DNA of 64,000 nt from Adiantum capillus-veneris (taxonomy: Eukaryota > Streptophyta > Polypodiopsida > Polypodiales > Pteridaceae): contig CM043953.1 in NCBI GenBank assembly GCA_014529385.2, positions 75,339,372 to 75,403,371 of the forward strand, written 5' to 3'. How positions within the stretch are numbered: the stretch's first letter is position 1; the number at the start of each line of letters is the position of its first letter. The notes under the pieces are model-generated. The model made no database searches and had not been told where the DNA came from. It saw only the letters and a program-made list of their open reading frames with translations. The translations under genes and the position numbers were made by a program. Below are positions 1-10,400 of the stretch, one piece after another.

Positions 1-248
1 CCGAGACTGTGTGGGAACAGGTTCCAGGCCACTCAGAGCCTGCTTTAGCAGCTAGGGGGTGCCCTCTTGTCTTTTGGGAGTTGTGGGAGAGTTTCCAAGC
101 TTGAGAGTGAGTGTGAGAGTCAGTTAGACTAGCTAACTGGACACTTGGTAGGCAAGTAAGACTTGCCATGCATGAAGTGAGTGCTCATTCAGATGCAAAT
201 AGCAAGCCTGGTCGATTTTCAGCATGGAGAGGCCTATTTAAGAGGGTG

Positions 249-333
<85 letters not shown>

Positions 334-364
334 ACCCACTCAGTACACACACACACACCCACTC

Positions 365-421
<57 letters not shown>

Positions 422-433
422 ACACACACACAC
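249..433. repeat. (CA)n microsatellite with interruptions
   Basis: A long CA dinucleotide tract is interrupted twice by the same short spacer reading CCCACTCAGTA. The repeated spacer suggests that a block of the tract was itself duplicated. The poly-Thr-His or poly-Cys-Val open frames through this stretch are products of the repeat and are not genes. Positions 1-248 upstream hold no recognisable gene. Confidence 0.95.
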
Positions 434-1265
434 CTTGGGGAGGTGCTGCCGTCACACATAGTTTTTGGAGAAGAAGCAAGGGAGGGAAGTGCTGCCAATT
501 TTTGTCTTGCGAACTCCATTGGATCAAAAATTTGAGTGGATTTTAGCCCCTAATCACGATAATATCCATTTGATTTATGCTTTGCTGCAAATCTCTCTAT
601 CATCCTCCTAATCTTGTAACTATTATGCTTATCCTAGCTATATTTCTCAATAGCTGCTCTCTAATTCTCCATATCAATATTTTATTACATAATCATCATC
701 AAATTGTTAATTATGAAAGCAATTAATCTCTCCTAATCATAGACTAATGCATGATTAGTAAGCGAGAATCTTCCGCTAGTCGGCATAGTAATTAATTATC
801 AAAGCCGGTAATGATGTGGATTTGGTTAATTTCATTCTATTACCACACAATATTGGTGTAACTAAGTTAGATTCAATTTATTCATAGATTAAAATGTAAT
901 TAAGGAAAATTAATCTGTCATTAAGCCACTAAGAAGGGAATTTTCTCTCACCTATGCATACAGTAATTCTGCATCTTTCTACTTGCATTAGGAAGGTGAT
1001 TGAGCATGTCTAATTCACTCTCTAGTAATTTAATTAGTAAAATTATGAAATTCTTAATTACCTAAGCCAAGTGATTAACTTTAGAGCCGGTTCCCATAAG
1101 ACAAGTAAAGTATTATCCATAAAATTGCTATGTCTCGAAGGAAAATCTAACCCTCTCGTATAAGAAGGATTGTTCAGTGATTCTAATCTGTCATCCTGAT
1201 TGTTATGGTACCCTCGGACATTAGTTCTTTTTCTCCAAGTTTTTCAATAAAGTAGTGAGTATAAA
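434..1265. other. AT-rich stretch, no gene recognised
   Basis: This stretch is rich in AATTAAT-type words and has stops in every frame. I see no domain, RNA gene or transposon end in it. It may be the leader of a retroelement whose short ORF starts at 1266, but nothing in the sequence proves that. Confidence 0.5.
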
Positions 1266-1436
1266 ATGGCTCCGGTAAAGAGAACTCACTTCGGTGGTGC
1301 CCATGACCGCGAGGCGGGAACAAGCAACATGAATGGGAAAGGAAAAGCTCCCATGGACAACCAAGTACCGGCCATCTCACAGGCCAATGACGAGGAAATG
1401 GAGGAGGTAGGTCACATTTTCATTCAAGTTGTTTAA
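1266..1436 (+). CDS. Short ORF, possible retroelement gag N-terminus or first exon
   Basis: An ATG-initiated frame of 56 codons begins MAPVKRTHFGG and contains Asn/Gly/Lys-rich sequence followed by the acidic stretch NDEEMEEV. A GTAGGT sequence directly after the EEMEE codons could serve as a splice donor, so this may be a first exon. Basic, Gly/Asn-rich N-termini of this kind are common in plant Ty3/gypsy gag proteins, but no gag core follows in any frame. The assignment is tentative and the ORF could be fortuitous. Confidence 0.25.
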   Translation: MAPVKRTHFGGAHDREAGTSNMNGKGKAPMDNQVPAISQANDEEMEEVGHIFIQVV

Positions 1437-1710
1437 TTTAACATTGCATACGATAAGTTAGGAAAGAACATATCCCTAAACATGTTGGAGAAATCCGACG
1501 GAAACCTCGGCATTTGAATTCAATTGAATATTAAAGTCTAAGTAGGAAGAATGGTTGATGGATATACTGTTTAAATAGGAAAGAATGTCTGCTAGGGAAA
1601 ATTTAGCTCGGCATGTTCATTCTATTTCCAATGTTGATACTAGTCCGAACCCCCTCCTGATCACAAGGGGCAGAGTTCCTGGTTAAGGGCTCTTGAATCC
1701 ACGACTGTTG

Positions 1711-1825
1711 GTTAAGCGGTGGATACCCACGACTTGCTTTCTATGCGGTGGGAACCCACTTCTTGCTTTTTATGCGGTGGGAATGTCCATGTCGTGCTTT
1801 CTATGCGGTGGACATACCTAGTTGT
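1711..1825. repeat. Tandem 29-31 bp repeat with small hairpins
   Basis: Four copies of a unit beginning GCGGTGG start at 1716, 1745, 1774 and 1805, giving periods of 29, 29 and 31 bp. Several copies carry the short inverted repeat GTGGG-AA-CCCAC or a variant of it. The spacing and the sequence identity are read directly. Confidence 0.85.
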
Positions 1826-1865
1826 ATAGGCAGCTAGGCGACAACGGGAGGAGTAAACTCTCGCT

Positions 1866-1950
1866 GGAGGGGGGATGTTGTACCTCCAGAACATTGAAAT
1901 TTTAATGAATAAGTTTGAGTAGAATTTTTACTAGAACTCTGTCTTGGTGC
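1866..1950 (+). other. Possible polypurine tract and LTR start
   Basis: The purine run GGAGGGGGGA is followed at once by TGTTGTACC, the arrangement of a polypurine tract abutting an LTR that starts with TG. No partner LTR was found within the window to the left. About 70 bp further on, TTGGTGCCGC resembles a primer binding site. This is a weak call based on short motifs only. Confidence 0.2.
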
Positions 1951-2480
1951 CGCTTTGCAATACTGGTTGAAGGGTCGTTTTAACGAACCTTGTGAATCGG
2001 AATCTAATCAAGGAACTTTTATGTTTAACAACCATTGTGGTAGTAATTAGGACACACAAGGAAGTGTGAGTGTGGGGGTGGAAAGTGGGGGCTTGGCTCA
2101 GGTTTCCAATGCCTATGAGAAGGGTGGTCCTGATTGGTTGGGAACTCTCCGTCCCCATAGTGTTATAAAATCGACACTAGTAATACTCATTGCCCCTAGA
2201 GCGGCGAAGTCTCAAGTGTACGTGCCTCTGAAACATGGGGAAAAAGGCACTCGGGATTTCTCTCCTCTTGGAAGGTGGATCTTAGGATCGCTAGTTAAGT
2301 TAAGTACGCTTTCCCTGCGAGGTGGAGCTAGATCTCGTTGCTAGTAGGCTCGAACTCGACTCACTTTGTGATGAGAGATCGTCCGCTAGATGAACCCTGA
2401 ACCACTTTGTTTGCTTCTGCTATAGATCTAGTGGCCACCAGGTTTACCATCAGATCCGCCGTTTGAAACGGTGGGGTGGG
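1951..2480. other. No gene recognised
   Basis: A plus-strand open frame of 92 codons (2066-2344) and a minus-strand frame of 75 codons (1931-2158) overlap here. Neither shows a recognisable domain or a convincing start context, so I do not call either one. Confidence 0.4.
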
Positions 2481-2484
2481 GACC

Positions 2485-2571
2485 TCACACTCTCTCTCTC
2501 TCTCTTTCTCTCTCTAATTTCCTACACACACACATCTCTCTCTCTCTCTCTCTTTAATTTCCTACACATAC

Positions 2572-2615
<44 letters not shown>

Positions 2616-2743
2616 AATTTTCTACACACACACACACACACACACACATCTCTCTCTCTCTCTTTAATTTCTTACACACACACACACACACACACATTCC
2701 TCTCTCTCTTTATCTCTTTAATTTCCTACACACACATACACAC

Positions 2744-2797
<54 letters not shown>

Positions 2798-2812
2798 CCT
2801 ACACATACACAC

Positions 2813-2868
<56 letters not shown>

Positions 2869-2877
2869 CACACACAC

Positions 2878-2929
<52 letters not shown>

Positions 2930-2955
2930 CACACACACACACACACACACACAAT
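2485..2955. repeat. Higher-order CT/CA microsatellite array
   Basis: The array is not two simple tracts. It alternates (CT)n blocks with the spacer TTTAATTTCCTA or a close variant and then a (CA)n block, about nine times. Later units lose the TTTAATTT part and keep TTCCTACA or TTCCCACA. The dinucleotide runs differ in length from unit to unit. This is a minisatellite whose unit is itself made of two microsatellites. Confidence 0.92.
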
Positions 2956-2966
2956 ATAACTTGAGA

Positions 2967-2988
2967 GGGGGGGGGGGGGGGGGGGGGG
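2967..2988. repeat. Poly-G run of 22
   Basis: There are 22 consecutive G residues directly after the CT/CA array. A run of this length can fold as a G-quadruplex and is also error-prone in sequencing, so its exact length is uncertain. Confidence 0.9.
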
Positions 2989-3084
2989 AACAATACCTGC
3001 ACTGAAGGTTTCCAAGAAGGCTAGATCTGTGCGCGCGCTCGTAGGTGAAAATGACCGCCTGTGTGCAGATTTGGTTTTTTTCCC

Positions 3085-3251
3085 CAAATTTTTTTCGTCG
3101 ATATACGCGTGGAAATACGTGCCTTTCGATAGGCATTGCCACGTGTATTACCACGTATGTATCGACGCGGGGTATGCCTGTCGAAATGCGTGTGGAAAGG
3201 TACGGTGCGTCAAAATATTGCGCGTCGAAAAGCGCGTAACATGTTGTAGTG
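3085..3251 (-). mobile_element. CACTA-like transposon terminus (one end only)
   Basis: Read on the minus strand, position 3251 begins CACTACAACATG. The next 150 bases contain repeated ACGCG and CGACG words (CGTCGA, CGCGTC, ACGCGT). A terminal CACTACAA with subterminal GC-rich repeats is the signature of plant CACTA (CMC) elements. The opposite end was not found in the window, so this is a solo or deleted terminus. A 3-bp target duplication cannot be tested without the partner end. Confidence 0.4.
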
Positions 3252-3690
3252 CCCTGTTCCTCAACACCTTGCATGTTTTTGAGATCTCATTAGTATCAAG
3301 TGGCCTAGATCCATGAGAGAATGACTGAAGCAAAGGCACATGGAGAGGACATCACCGATAAAGAATGGACCAATATGTACGAGGTTGCATGGATATGGAT
3401 CTACACCAAGTGGTCAACAACTTTTGCATCCTTAATGCAAAGGTTATAACCAAGTGGATGGACTTCTGGAAACTCGAAAAGGCAAGGCATTTGCAAGAGA
3501 GGGAAGCATGGAAGCAATCTCATGGAGGCACGAGGGCACCCTCGGTTTCTCAACACTTTGCATGTTTCCCAGATCTCATTAGTGTCGAGTGGATCCATGA
3601 GAGAATGACCAAAGCAAAGGCATGTGGAAAGGATATCTTTGACAAAGAATGTCCCAGTATGTACGAGGTTGCATGCCAAAGGTAGAGTAC
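3252..3690. repeat. Direct repeat pair of ~140 bp, period ~285 bp
   Basis: The segment at 3252-3390 recurs at about 3538-3685. Shared words include GATCCATGAGAGAATGAC and ATGTACGAGGTTGCATG. The first copy begins exactly where the CACTA-like terminus ends. A plus-strand open frame of 106 codons (3365-3685) runs across the second copy. It contains HERMTKAKACGKDIF and DKECPSMYEVACQ and matches no family I know. It could be a fragment of a lineage-specific or transposon gene. Confidence 0.7.
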
Positions 3691-3894
3691 TCATAACACA
3701 TAGTTAGGAAGTTTGGGAAAAATGCACAAATTTGGGACAATTCTGTGTATCACAAGTTTGTTTTCGAGGAGAGAATACATGTGCTATGTTGTTACACATA
3801 GGAGGGGTGTGGAGCATCCTTTAGTATATGGTAAGGTTTTTAAAGGTTCTCTTATAAGATATTGTCAACAAAAGTGTTTGGAATACTAAAACAC

Positions 3895-4182
3895 TAACTT
3901 AGATGAATGGAGAGGAGAGAGATCCAAGGGCCTAGCCATGGTGAAGGCGTTGCGGGTGGCTCCTCTAGCGTTGCTCACGGTCGAAAGGCGGTGTTTTGAA
4001 CTAGAGTTCACCTACTTTGTTAAGCCGGTGATAATAAGCCTCAATGAGAGGCGGTAGTATCCAACATGTAATGTTCAACACCTCAAGCTCAGCTTGAGCT
4101 TGAGGCCGTTTTGTAATTTTATGATGTACTTAATACAATCCACTCACAAATTGTGAGTTTTGAAAAAAAGAAACCAACTTAG
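3895..4182 (+). mobile_element. Poly-A retroposon tail, plus orientation
   Basis: The segment ends in CACTCACAAATTGTGAGTTTTG followed by an A-rich run at 4161-4169, a layout seen at the 3' ends of LINEs and SINEs. The same tail (CTCACAATTGTGAGTTTTG plus poly-A) appears inverted in the neighbouring element at 4299. A candidate short target duplication reads AACTTAG at both flanks (near 3896 and 4176). The body has no recognisable ORF. The tail and the poly-A are visible; the 5' boundary is a guess. Confidence 0.45.
4081..4105. repeat. Perfect hairpin, 11-bp stem
   Basis: The arms CCTCAAGCTCA and TGAGCTTGAGG are separated by the 3-nt loop GCT. The hairpin lies about 60 bp upstream of the poly-A of the plus-strand retroposon and may be part of its 3' end structure. 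Confidence 0.8.
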
Positions 4183-4283
4183 GACCGGGGATTTTTTTTA
4201 ATTGTGTTCATCTCAACACTAGAGCATACTATGTGAGATTTTGCTAGCATGGTTGGAGATGTGATTTGTAGACTGTGTTGACA

Positions 4284-4592
4284 TGTATGAGTGGAGCCTT
4301 TTTTTTTCCCAAAACTCACAATTGTGAGTAAATTATATTAATCAACCCAAAAAATTACAATGTCTTGTCATGCTCGTGATGAGCCATGACATCATCCATA
4401 CTTACATCGGCAGTGATCCCAACCAAATCGCCCCCTTATCCTTGATACCAAAGGTCCATTATCATGTTCTTCTGTGATTTGTTACTTACCGATAGCCAAG
4501 ATTTTCCCCCATCGTAGGCATACCCTCTGCTGACAACAAGGCACAAGTAGTCCTAGACCAATCCTCCGAGTGTTGCTTGTATGAGTGGAGCC
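4284..4592 (-). mobile_element. Retroposon (SINE or truncated LINE) with 15-bp target duplication
   Basis: The sequence TGTATGAGTGGAGCC occurs at 4284-4298 and again, identically, at 4578-4592. Between them lies a 279-bp insert starting with nine T residues on the plus strand, which is the poly-A tail of an element inserted in minus orientation. Next to the tail is the palindrome CTCACAATTGTGAG. The 5' part on the minus strand has a short open frame ending in GENLGYR and a stop, as expected for the tail of a LINE protein, but the evidence does not separate a truncated LINE from a SINE. Perfect target duplications and a preserved A-tail indicate fairly recent insertion. Confidence 0.85.
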
Positions 4593-4599
4593 TTATCCA

Positions 4600-5550
4600 T
4601 GTACAAACCAAATGTGCAAGAAAAAAAAGAAATGGTGTTTGATCAAGGTTAAAGTATCATATTGTAGACATTCAAAAGGAGACTATAGGAGAATCAATGT
4701 GGTCATAGTTTGAGTGCTGGAGAACAAATAATAGAAAGACTAACTCTCCAAAGTAAATAGCTATGTTTCATTCATACATAACCTTGTGGGAAAAATTAGA
4801 GAGATTAACATCCATCATGAGAAGAACTAAGCTAGATATGCGCGCATTGGTTCTAGCTTGTATGTAGGAGAGAGAAAATTGAGCTAGACATATTTTAGAC
4901 CTCATCTTGTACTCAATCAACAAAAAGTAGTGGAGCCATGATGGTTTTTGGAGCTATGTTGACATTGAACAATAAGATCAAGCTCCATCACCTCGGTGAA
5001 GTGATGCAAGATAGTTTGGGAGCATAAAACTCAAATTGAAAGATTAAGCAAAAACCTATTGGATCCACTCTGTTTCATTAGATCGAATCTCTCCAAATTC
5101 TTATGACCCGTTAAACTTTCACTACAAAAATCCCACGAGAGGCTATTTCCAAATTGACAATTGAGCACGACCTAGAACCAACAAGGAACCGTGCACTCTA
5201 AGCCAGTCCACCTCGTGTAGCTCCATGGAACACATGCGAGAGAAAACATAAAAAAAAACCTGGCCCCCTCTACCTTCAATCAGCAGGTGCTGGCCCCGTA
5301 TTTCCTGCTTTGGCTTGCATTGTGTCTGCTTTGTATTACCCGCCACATCTTAGATCGCCTTTCATTTCACCTCAACCCATTTCTTTTTTATGAAAATCTC
5401 TAAGTGATTCCCATTAAAAAGAAATGGGTACTTCACAACTTAAAAAGAGTTCTTAAAAATGTCACAAAAACTTAAGATATAAAGAAAAGTTTTATCACTT
5501 CGAAACATAAATGTCTTGGACAATATCATGTTGCAATTAAAGGTGGACAT
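4600..5550. other. No gene recognised
   Basis: No coding region or RNA gene is supported here. The word CACTACAAAAATCC at 5120 resembles a CACTA or Harbinger terminus but has no partner. Short purine-rich runs are the only other feature. Confidence 0.4.
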
Positions 5551-5619
5551 AGCTTGAGTTACCTCGGTTGGATACTTGGGATCACTAATGATCATTCATA
5601 CCACCACAAATTTTTTTTG

Positions 5620-5835
5620 ATGCATTCCCATTGCGGATTACCACAATTTCATGAGTCTTTATCCCTATCCCCAATTAATCACATCTTGGTCCCCACGAAT
5701 ACAATGGGGGCAAGCTCTAAAGTGGGAGATAATAAAGTTCGATCAGTTTTCGGTGCATTCCCACTATACTTTCCACTACATGGATTACCACAATACCATG
5801 AGCTATTATCCCTACCCCAACCACAAAATCTAGGT
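5620..5835. repeat. Diverged tandem duplication, period ~131 bp
   Basis: The block at 5622-5680 (TGCATTCCCA then GGATTACCACAA then ATGAG and TATCCCTA) recurs at about 5753-5825 with substitutions. A plus-strand open frame of 105 codons crosses both copies, but no protein family is recognised. Confidence 0.65.
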
Positions 5836-6356
5836 ATGTGGTTCATTTCTAGCAGTAGCTCATCATGTTGAGCGATAAAGGCCTATACATGAAAAAAGAG
5901 TCCCTTTCGCATCCAAAAACGTGTCTAAGAGGCCTTTTGAACAAGGGATTGTGGGTTTCCAAACCAAGCCCAACTCACCTTCCCTCTGTGAATGTTAGAA
6001 ATGCATGTACAAACTTCGCTTGCATATTTTGTTTGGGAAACTTTTGTTGCAACAACAATGAGTTGGTGCACATCCCTAGCTCGATGTGGGATCAAAGCTT
6101 GTGGGTAGGTGAAGAATGGAGTTGAAGAACAATTCACAGAAAAAGGCTCAATAATTGCACATGCTAGCATGTCACCAAACTCTAGAACGAGCATTGCTAG
6201 ATCTAAGAGTTAAAATCAAGTGCAACACTTATACTGAGAGTTCTTCTAGTTCATTCAATTCATGCTGAGATTCCTCAAGAATCTCAATTTTCCCGTTAGG
6301 TAGCAGGATTCATTGCAATTTCAAAAGGGACGGCAGGATTCAAACCCATACTGTTG

Positions 6357-6925
6357 ATGAAACGATTCTTCAAGCGTCTCCTCTAACCACGCAAGAAACA
6401 CTGCTTAGTTGTTGACAAAGCATATGCCATGCAATATTAGAAAACCACATGTGCATCTGCTTCTACTCAACCCGTCGCCCTCAACCTCTACACGCATGGT
6501 GCTCATCCACCATCGCCTCACTCGCACCTGCTTGTTCTCTCTTCTCTTGCTCTTTGCATGTTGCATCGCCTCACAATTTCCATTTCCCTTTAAAAGGGAT
6601 CTTGCTTGATTCCCATTAAGTTTTCTCGCATTAACTCTAGCCAAAATGATTCTTCAAGCGTCTCCTCTAACCACGCAAGAAAACTTGCTCAACTGTTCAC
6701 AAAGTGTATACCATGCAATATTAAAAAACACTTGCACCTCTGTTCCTACTCTGCTTGTCGCCCTTAACCTCTGTCTGCATCATGATCATCCACCATCACC
6801 TTGCTCGCAACTAATCGTCCTCTCTTCTCCTGCTCTCTCCGTGCTGCATCGCCCCACAATTTCCATTCCCCTTCAAAAGAGATCTTGCTTGATTCTCATT
6901 TATTTTTTGAATTAACTCCAGTCGA
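6357..6925. repeat. Tandem duplication, ~287-bp unit
   Basis: Two adjacent copies (about 6357-6640 and 6645-6925) share TTCAAGCGTCTCCTCTAACC near their starts and the word GATCTTGCTTGATTC near their ends. Differences are scattered substitutions and small indels, so the duplication is old. A third, much weaker similarity (GATCTTGTGGGATTC, CCTCACAACAA) lies near 7200-7320. The short open frames inside are not conserved between the copies. Confidence 0.8.
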
Positions 6926-7390
6926 TACTCTCTACTCGCTCTATTGATATTATATTCATTCGATACTCCTCCAGATTCCATCCTTTCATCCCAATGCTAG
7001 CTAGGATTGAGTTGAGATGTGTCTCATTATAAAAGGAGGATGATAAATTTGAACGCGTAACATAAGTATGAAGCGACTTCACACGAAGCTCGCAGAGCCA
7101 AGCAAGCAGCCGACGCCTCAAGCATCCCCTACATATAAAAAAAAGCCTAAACCTCCTATGTGACGCGTCCCCATAGCTGCCAGTTCCCTGCGCAATAGTT
7201 GCCCTTGCTGAATCGCCTCGCATCTCGCCCCTTGCTCAAATGTTCCTCTGCAAACTTTGACGCCTCACAACAACACCTTCCCCGTTCAGTTTCGAAACAG
7301 ATCTTGTGGGATTCTGTCCAATTGGGTACCCCCTACTCGATCCTTGAACTATTTCCAAACGTCTCATGTAAAAGCCCTATAAAACTTCTT

Positions 7391-7590
7391 GTGTACTTGT
7401 AGATCGTGGTGCTTGAGATGTAGCTTCAAACCTACAAACTTAAGTTCAAACCTACGAACTTAAGTTTGAGTAGACGATTACAAAGTTCAACCTTAAGGTA
7501 TACTTGTAGATCATGGCTTGAGATGTAGCTTCAAACCTACGAACTTAAGTTCGAGCGGACGGTTACAAGGTTCAACTCAAGGTGTTGTTA
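7391..7590. repeat. Tandem duplication, ~110-bp unit with AACTTAAGTT palindromes
   Basis: Two copies share TACTTGTAGATC, GAGATGTAGCTTCAAACC and the palindromic core GAACTTAAGTTC. The same core word dominates the satellite array that begins near 8.9 kb, so this may be an outlying relative of it. Confidence 0.75.
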
Positions 7591-7689
7591 GTTTTGACGG
7601 GGCTTGACGACAAGCGTTAGAGAAACATTATATTTGAATTCAAATTAAATCACACCATTCCTTACGTCACACCTTGCGTCATCGCCATC

Positions 7690-8300
7690 TCTAGAGCTAG
7701 CCATCACTTCCAATACCTGCATGCTTGTATGAGGGCTCCCCCACAGACCCTGTAAAGCTGGTCATTCCATTTTGGGGGCCTTTGGTTAGGATAGACAAGG
7801 GAGATCCAGAAGCAATAGGTGGACCGCGTGGCTCTGTCATGAGCGTAGGATCCATTGTTCATTGCAACAAATTTCTGGGACTTCTACAGTACCGCTTGAA
7901 GGGGAACTTACCCCGTGTTGCAAGGTACCATGCGTAGCCGTATGCTGCCAGGCCCACAGCCCCTCTGTATGAGGGCAACTCTGCATCTAACGAATGCTGT
8001 AGGTATCTCCACCGATGTTGCCGAGATGCAGGCTTTTGAGGTACCGCACGTTGGCGGAGATGGTGAAGGGATTGTCGAAGCCAACCTACACAATTTGGTT
8101 AGGAGAGGCATGGGAGCTTTAGAAGCATCTGAAGGTGAGGACTTCTGGATCGCCTCTTGCAGGGGTTGAGCTTCTTCACAAGACTCTGGTACCCTTTTCG
8201 TGGAGTTTTGTAGCGCAGTCTTCTCCTCTGAATTATGCAAGCCTCTAGCTTCACCAGAGGATAGACCCATGACATGAGGATAGACAAAGGGTCGTAAAGC
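7690..8300. other. Low-repeat stretch, possible coding remnant of unknown type
   Basis: Base composition here is more balanced than around it, and both strands carry open frames (plus 7915-8169, 84 codons; minus 7908-8270, 120 codons). The two overlap in opposite directions and neither has a recognisable domain. I cannot say which, if either, is real. Confidence 0.25.
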
Positions 8301-8503
8301 TCCCCAAACGGAAGTAGCCAGTGTTGGTAAGCACCTTTACTGCTTTTTGGACAAATGCAAGGCTATGGGGGACTCGACCAATGACTTAAAGGGCCCTCTA
8401 ATTGCTACCAATCTACCCAAGTTGGCTGCCAGAGCTCCCGCTTGCTACTCCTTTAACTTCCAAGGCTCCCACTTGCCGGCAAAAACCATCGCCTATTGCA
8501 CCC

Positions 8504-8656
8504 CGATCACCCTCTAGTTTCATCCTAAAGCTATGACCACATGAGTGGCATGGCATGGCGAGTTTGCTAGGTAGCCACCGATCACCCTCTAGTTTCATCC
8601 TAAAGCTATGACCACATGAGTGATGTGGCATGATGGGTTTTTTGATGCCTGCCACC
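8504..8656. repeat. Tandem duplication, ~75-bp unit
   Basis: The sequence beginning CGATCACCCTCTAGTTTC and running through CTATGACCACATGAGTG is present twice in tandem with few differences. Confidence 0.9.
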
Positions 8657-8874
8657 AATAAGGATCACCCAAAGGCAACCATGTTGAGACATGGGATGAG
8701 CAACCTTGCCAACTCTGGCCCTCTTCTCATGTTCATGATGATGGGTGACTATGCCTATGTAAGCCAGTGACATGTACGATATGCATATGCTTTAGAAATT
8801 AGAGTGCAGGGGTAATCAGGTGCAGTTGACGTAGAATCCCAAACTTGTATTTCAATAGGCTGGTTAGAGGCTCC

Positions 8875-9840
8875 AATTTAAGAAGCTTGAGCCTCTACCT
8901 TAGAGGAGGCTTGAACTTAAGTTCGAGCCTTTCTAAGCATACTTAAAGGGAGAGGTTTGAGCTTAACCTCAGTAATGTCTGAACCTTTGCTTTATGGAGA
9001 TTCAAATTTAAGTACCTTGATCCTCTATGTTAGAGGATGTTCGAATTGAGCCTCAAAGAGAAAGGCTTGGACTTAACTTTAGTAAAGGCCAAAATATTTG
9101 CTATAGTAGAGGCTCAAATAAAAGCAGCTTATGCTTCTAGATGAGAAGAGGTTTGAACTTTAGTTTGAGCCTTTAAGAAACCTCAAAGAGAGGCTTGAAC
9201 TTAACCTTAAATAGGCTCAATTTAAGCAACTTGTTTCTCTACTCAAGAGGAGGTTCGATAAATAGTCTCAAAGAGAGAGGCTTAAGCTTAACCTTGAATA
9301 GGGTCTAAACCTATGTTTTACTACAGGATAAAAATTAAATAGCTTGAACATCTACCTTAGATCAGGAGGTTCCAACTTAAGTTCGAGCCTCTAAGAAACT
9401 TTGAAGGTAGAGGCTTGAACTTAACATCAGTAAATAATTGAACATATCCTTTTGTAGTAGAGGGTTAATTTTAACTAGCTTGAGATTCTACCTCAAAGGA
9501 GGCTCGAACTTAAGTTTAAGCCTCTAAAAAGCCTCCAAGGGAGACATTAGAAACTAACCTTAATAATGGCACGAAATATGCTTTAGTACATGCTAAAATT
9601 TAAGTAGCTTGAGCTTCTACTTAGAGGAGGCTCGAACTTAATATCGAGCCTCTAAGTAGCCTCAAAGAGAGAGGCTTGAACTTAATCTTAGCAAAGGGCT
9701 AAATTTGTGCTTTTGTAGAAGCTCAAATTGAAACACTTTGAGCCTCCACATTACTGGAGGTTGGAACTTATGTCCAATCTTCAAAGGTGTCTCTAAGGTA
9801 GACGCTTGGACTTAACTTTGAGGCTCTACCTCATGAGAGA
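8875..9840. repeat. Degenerate satellite array with palindromic units
   Basis: Roughly eight units of about 95-135 bp follow one another. Each unit reads approximately GGAGG, a palindromic core of the type GCTCGAACTTAAGTTCGAGC, TCTAAGAAGCCTCAAAGAGAG, GGCTTGAACTTAAC, an AT-rich stretch, GTAGAGGCTCAAATTTAAG, and AGCTTGAGCCTCTACCT. At 8908-8929 the core is an almost perfect 22-bp palindrome. Nearly every unit also carries complementary AGGCTC and GAGCCT words, so a transcript could fold on itself repeatedly. No protein-coding potential is apparent. The units differ a good deal, which points to an old array. Confidence 0.85.
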
Positions 9841-10400
9841 AAGAGTCTTGAATTTAAGTGGCTCATGGGTCTTGATTGGTGGAGGTTGAAACTTAAATAT
9901 GATCCTTTGAGAAATCTTTGATATGGAGATTTGAAGTAAAGTTCAAGCTTCTTATTGAGTGGAGACTCATATTTGTATTCTAATTTAGGACAATCATGTG
10001 GGGATTTGTACTTGAATTTCAGTCTTCTTCTTGGGTCCAAGACTCACATTCATATATTGATTTAGAATAACCATTTGGAGATTTATACTTGAAATTCAAA
10101 GTTTTAGCAAGTGATTCTTGTGTAGCATTAGAGTGTGGGTCTAGCCTCATGAGTTGAATGTAGCCTACTATAACACATGTAGGCGAGCTTTAGAACACTA
10201 AAGCTTTGAGCCTCACCTCCCTATAGTGGAATAGAATATGCAAGTTGGCTTTTAGTATGGGAGGTTCGAGTTTATTGTCCGTGACATCATATGTTAATAT
10301 AAGTCAAAGATACGAGCCTTCATACACTAATTTCTAGGTTTCTAGGTCTTGAGACTCAAACTTAAGTTCGAGATTCACATCTATAAGTTAATCTAGAACT
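9841..10400. repeat. Diverged continuation of the satellite array
   Basis: Units here are more diverged but still carry GACTCACATT(C), TTTAGGA(C/A)AATCAT and ACTTGAA(A)TTC in tandem, with a period near 100 bp between 9985 and 10110. A further AACTTAAGTTCGAG core appears near 10352. I see no gene. Confidence 0.55.

Noticed and set aside
5120-5145. CACTACAAAAATCC as a transposon end
   Set aside because: There is no inverted partner, no subterminal repeats and no testable target duplication; a 14-base word alone is not enough.
8875-10400. CRISPR-like array
   Set aside because: Unit length, spacing and degeneracy are wrong and the genome is eukaryotic; it is a tandem satellite.
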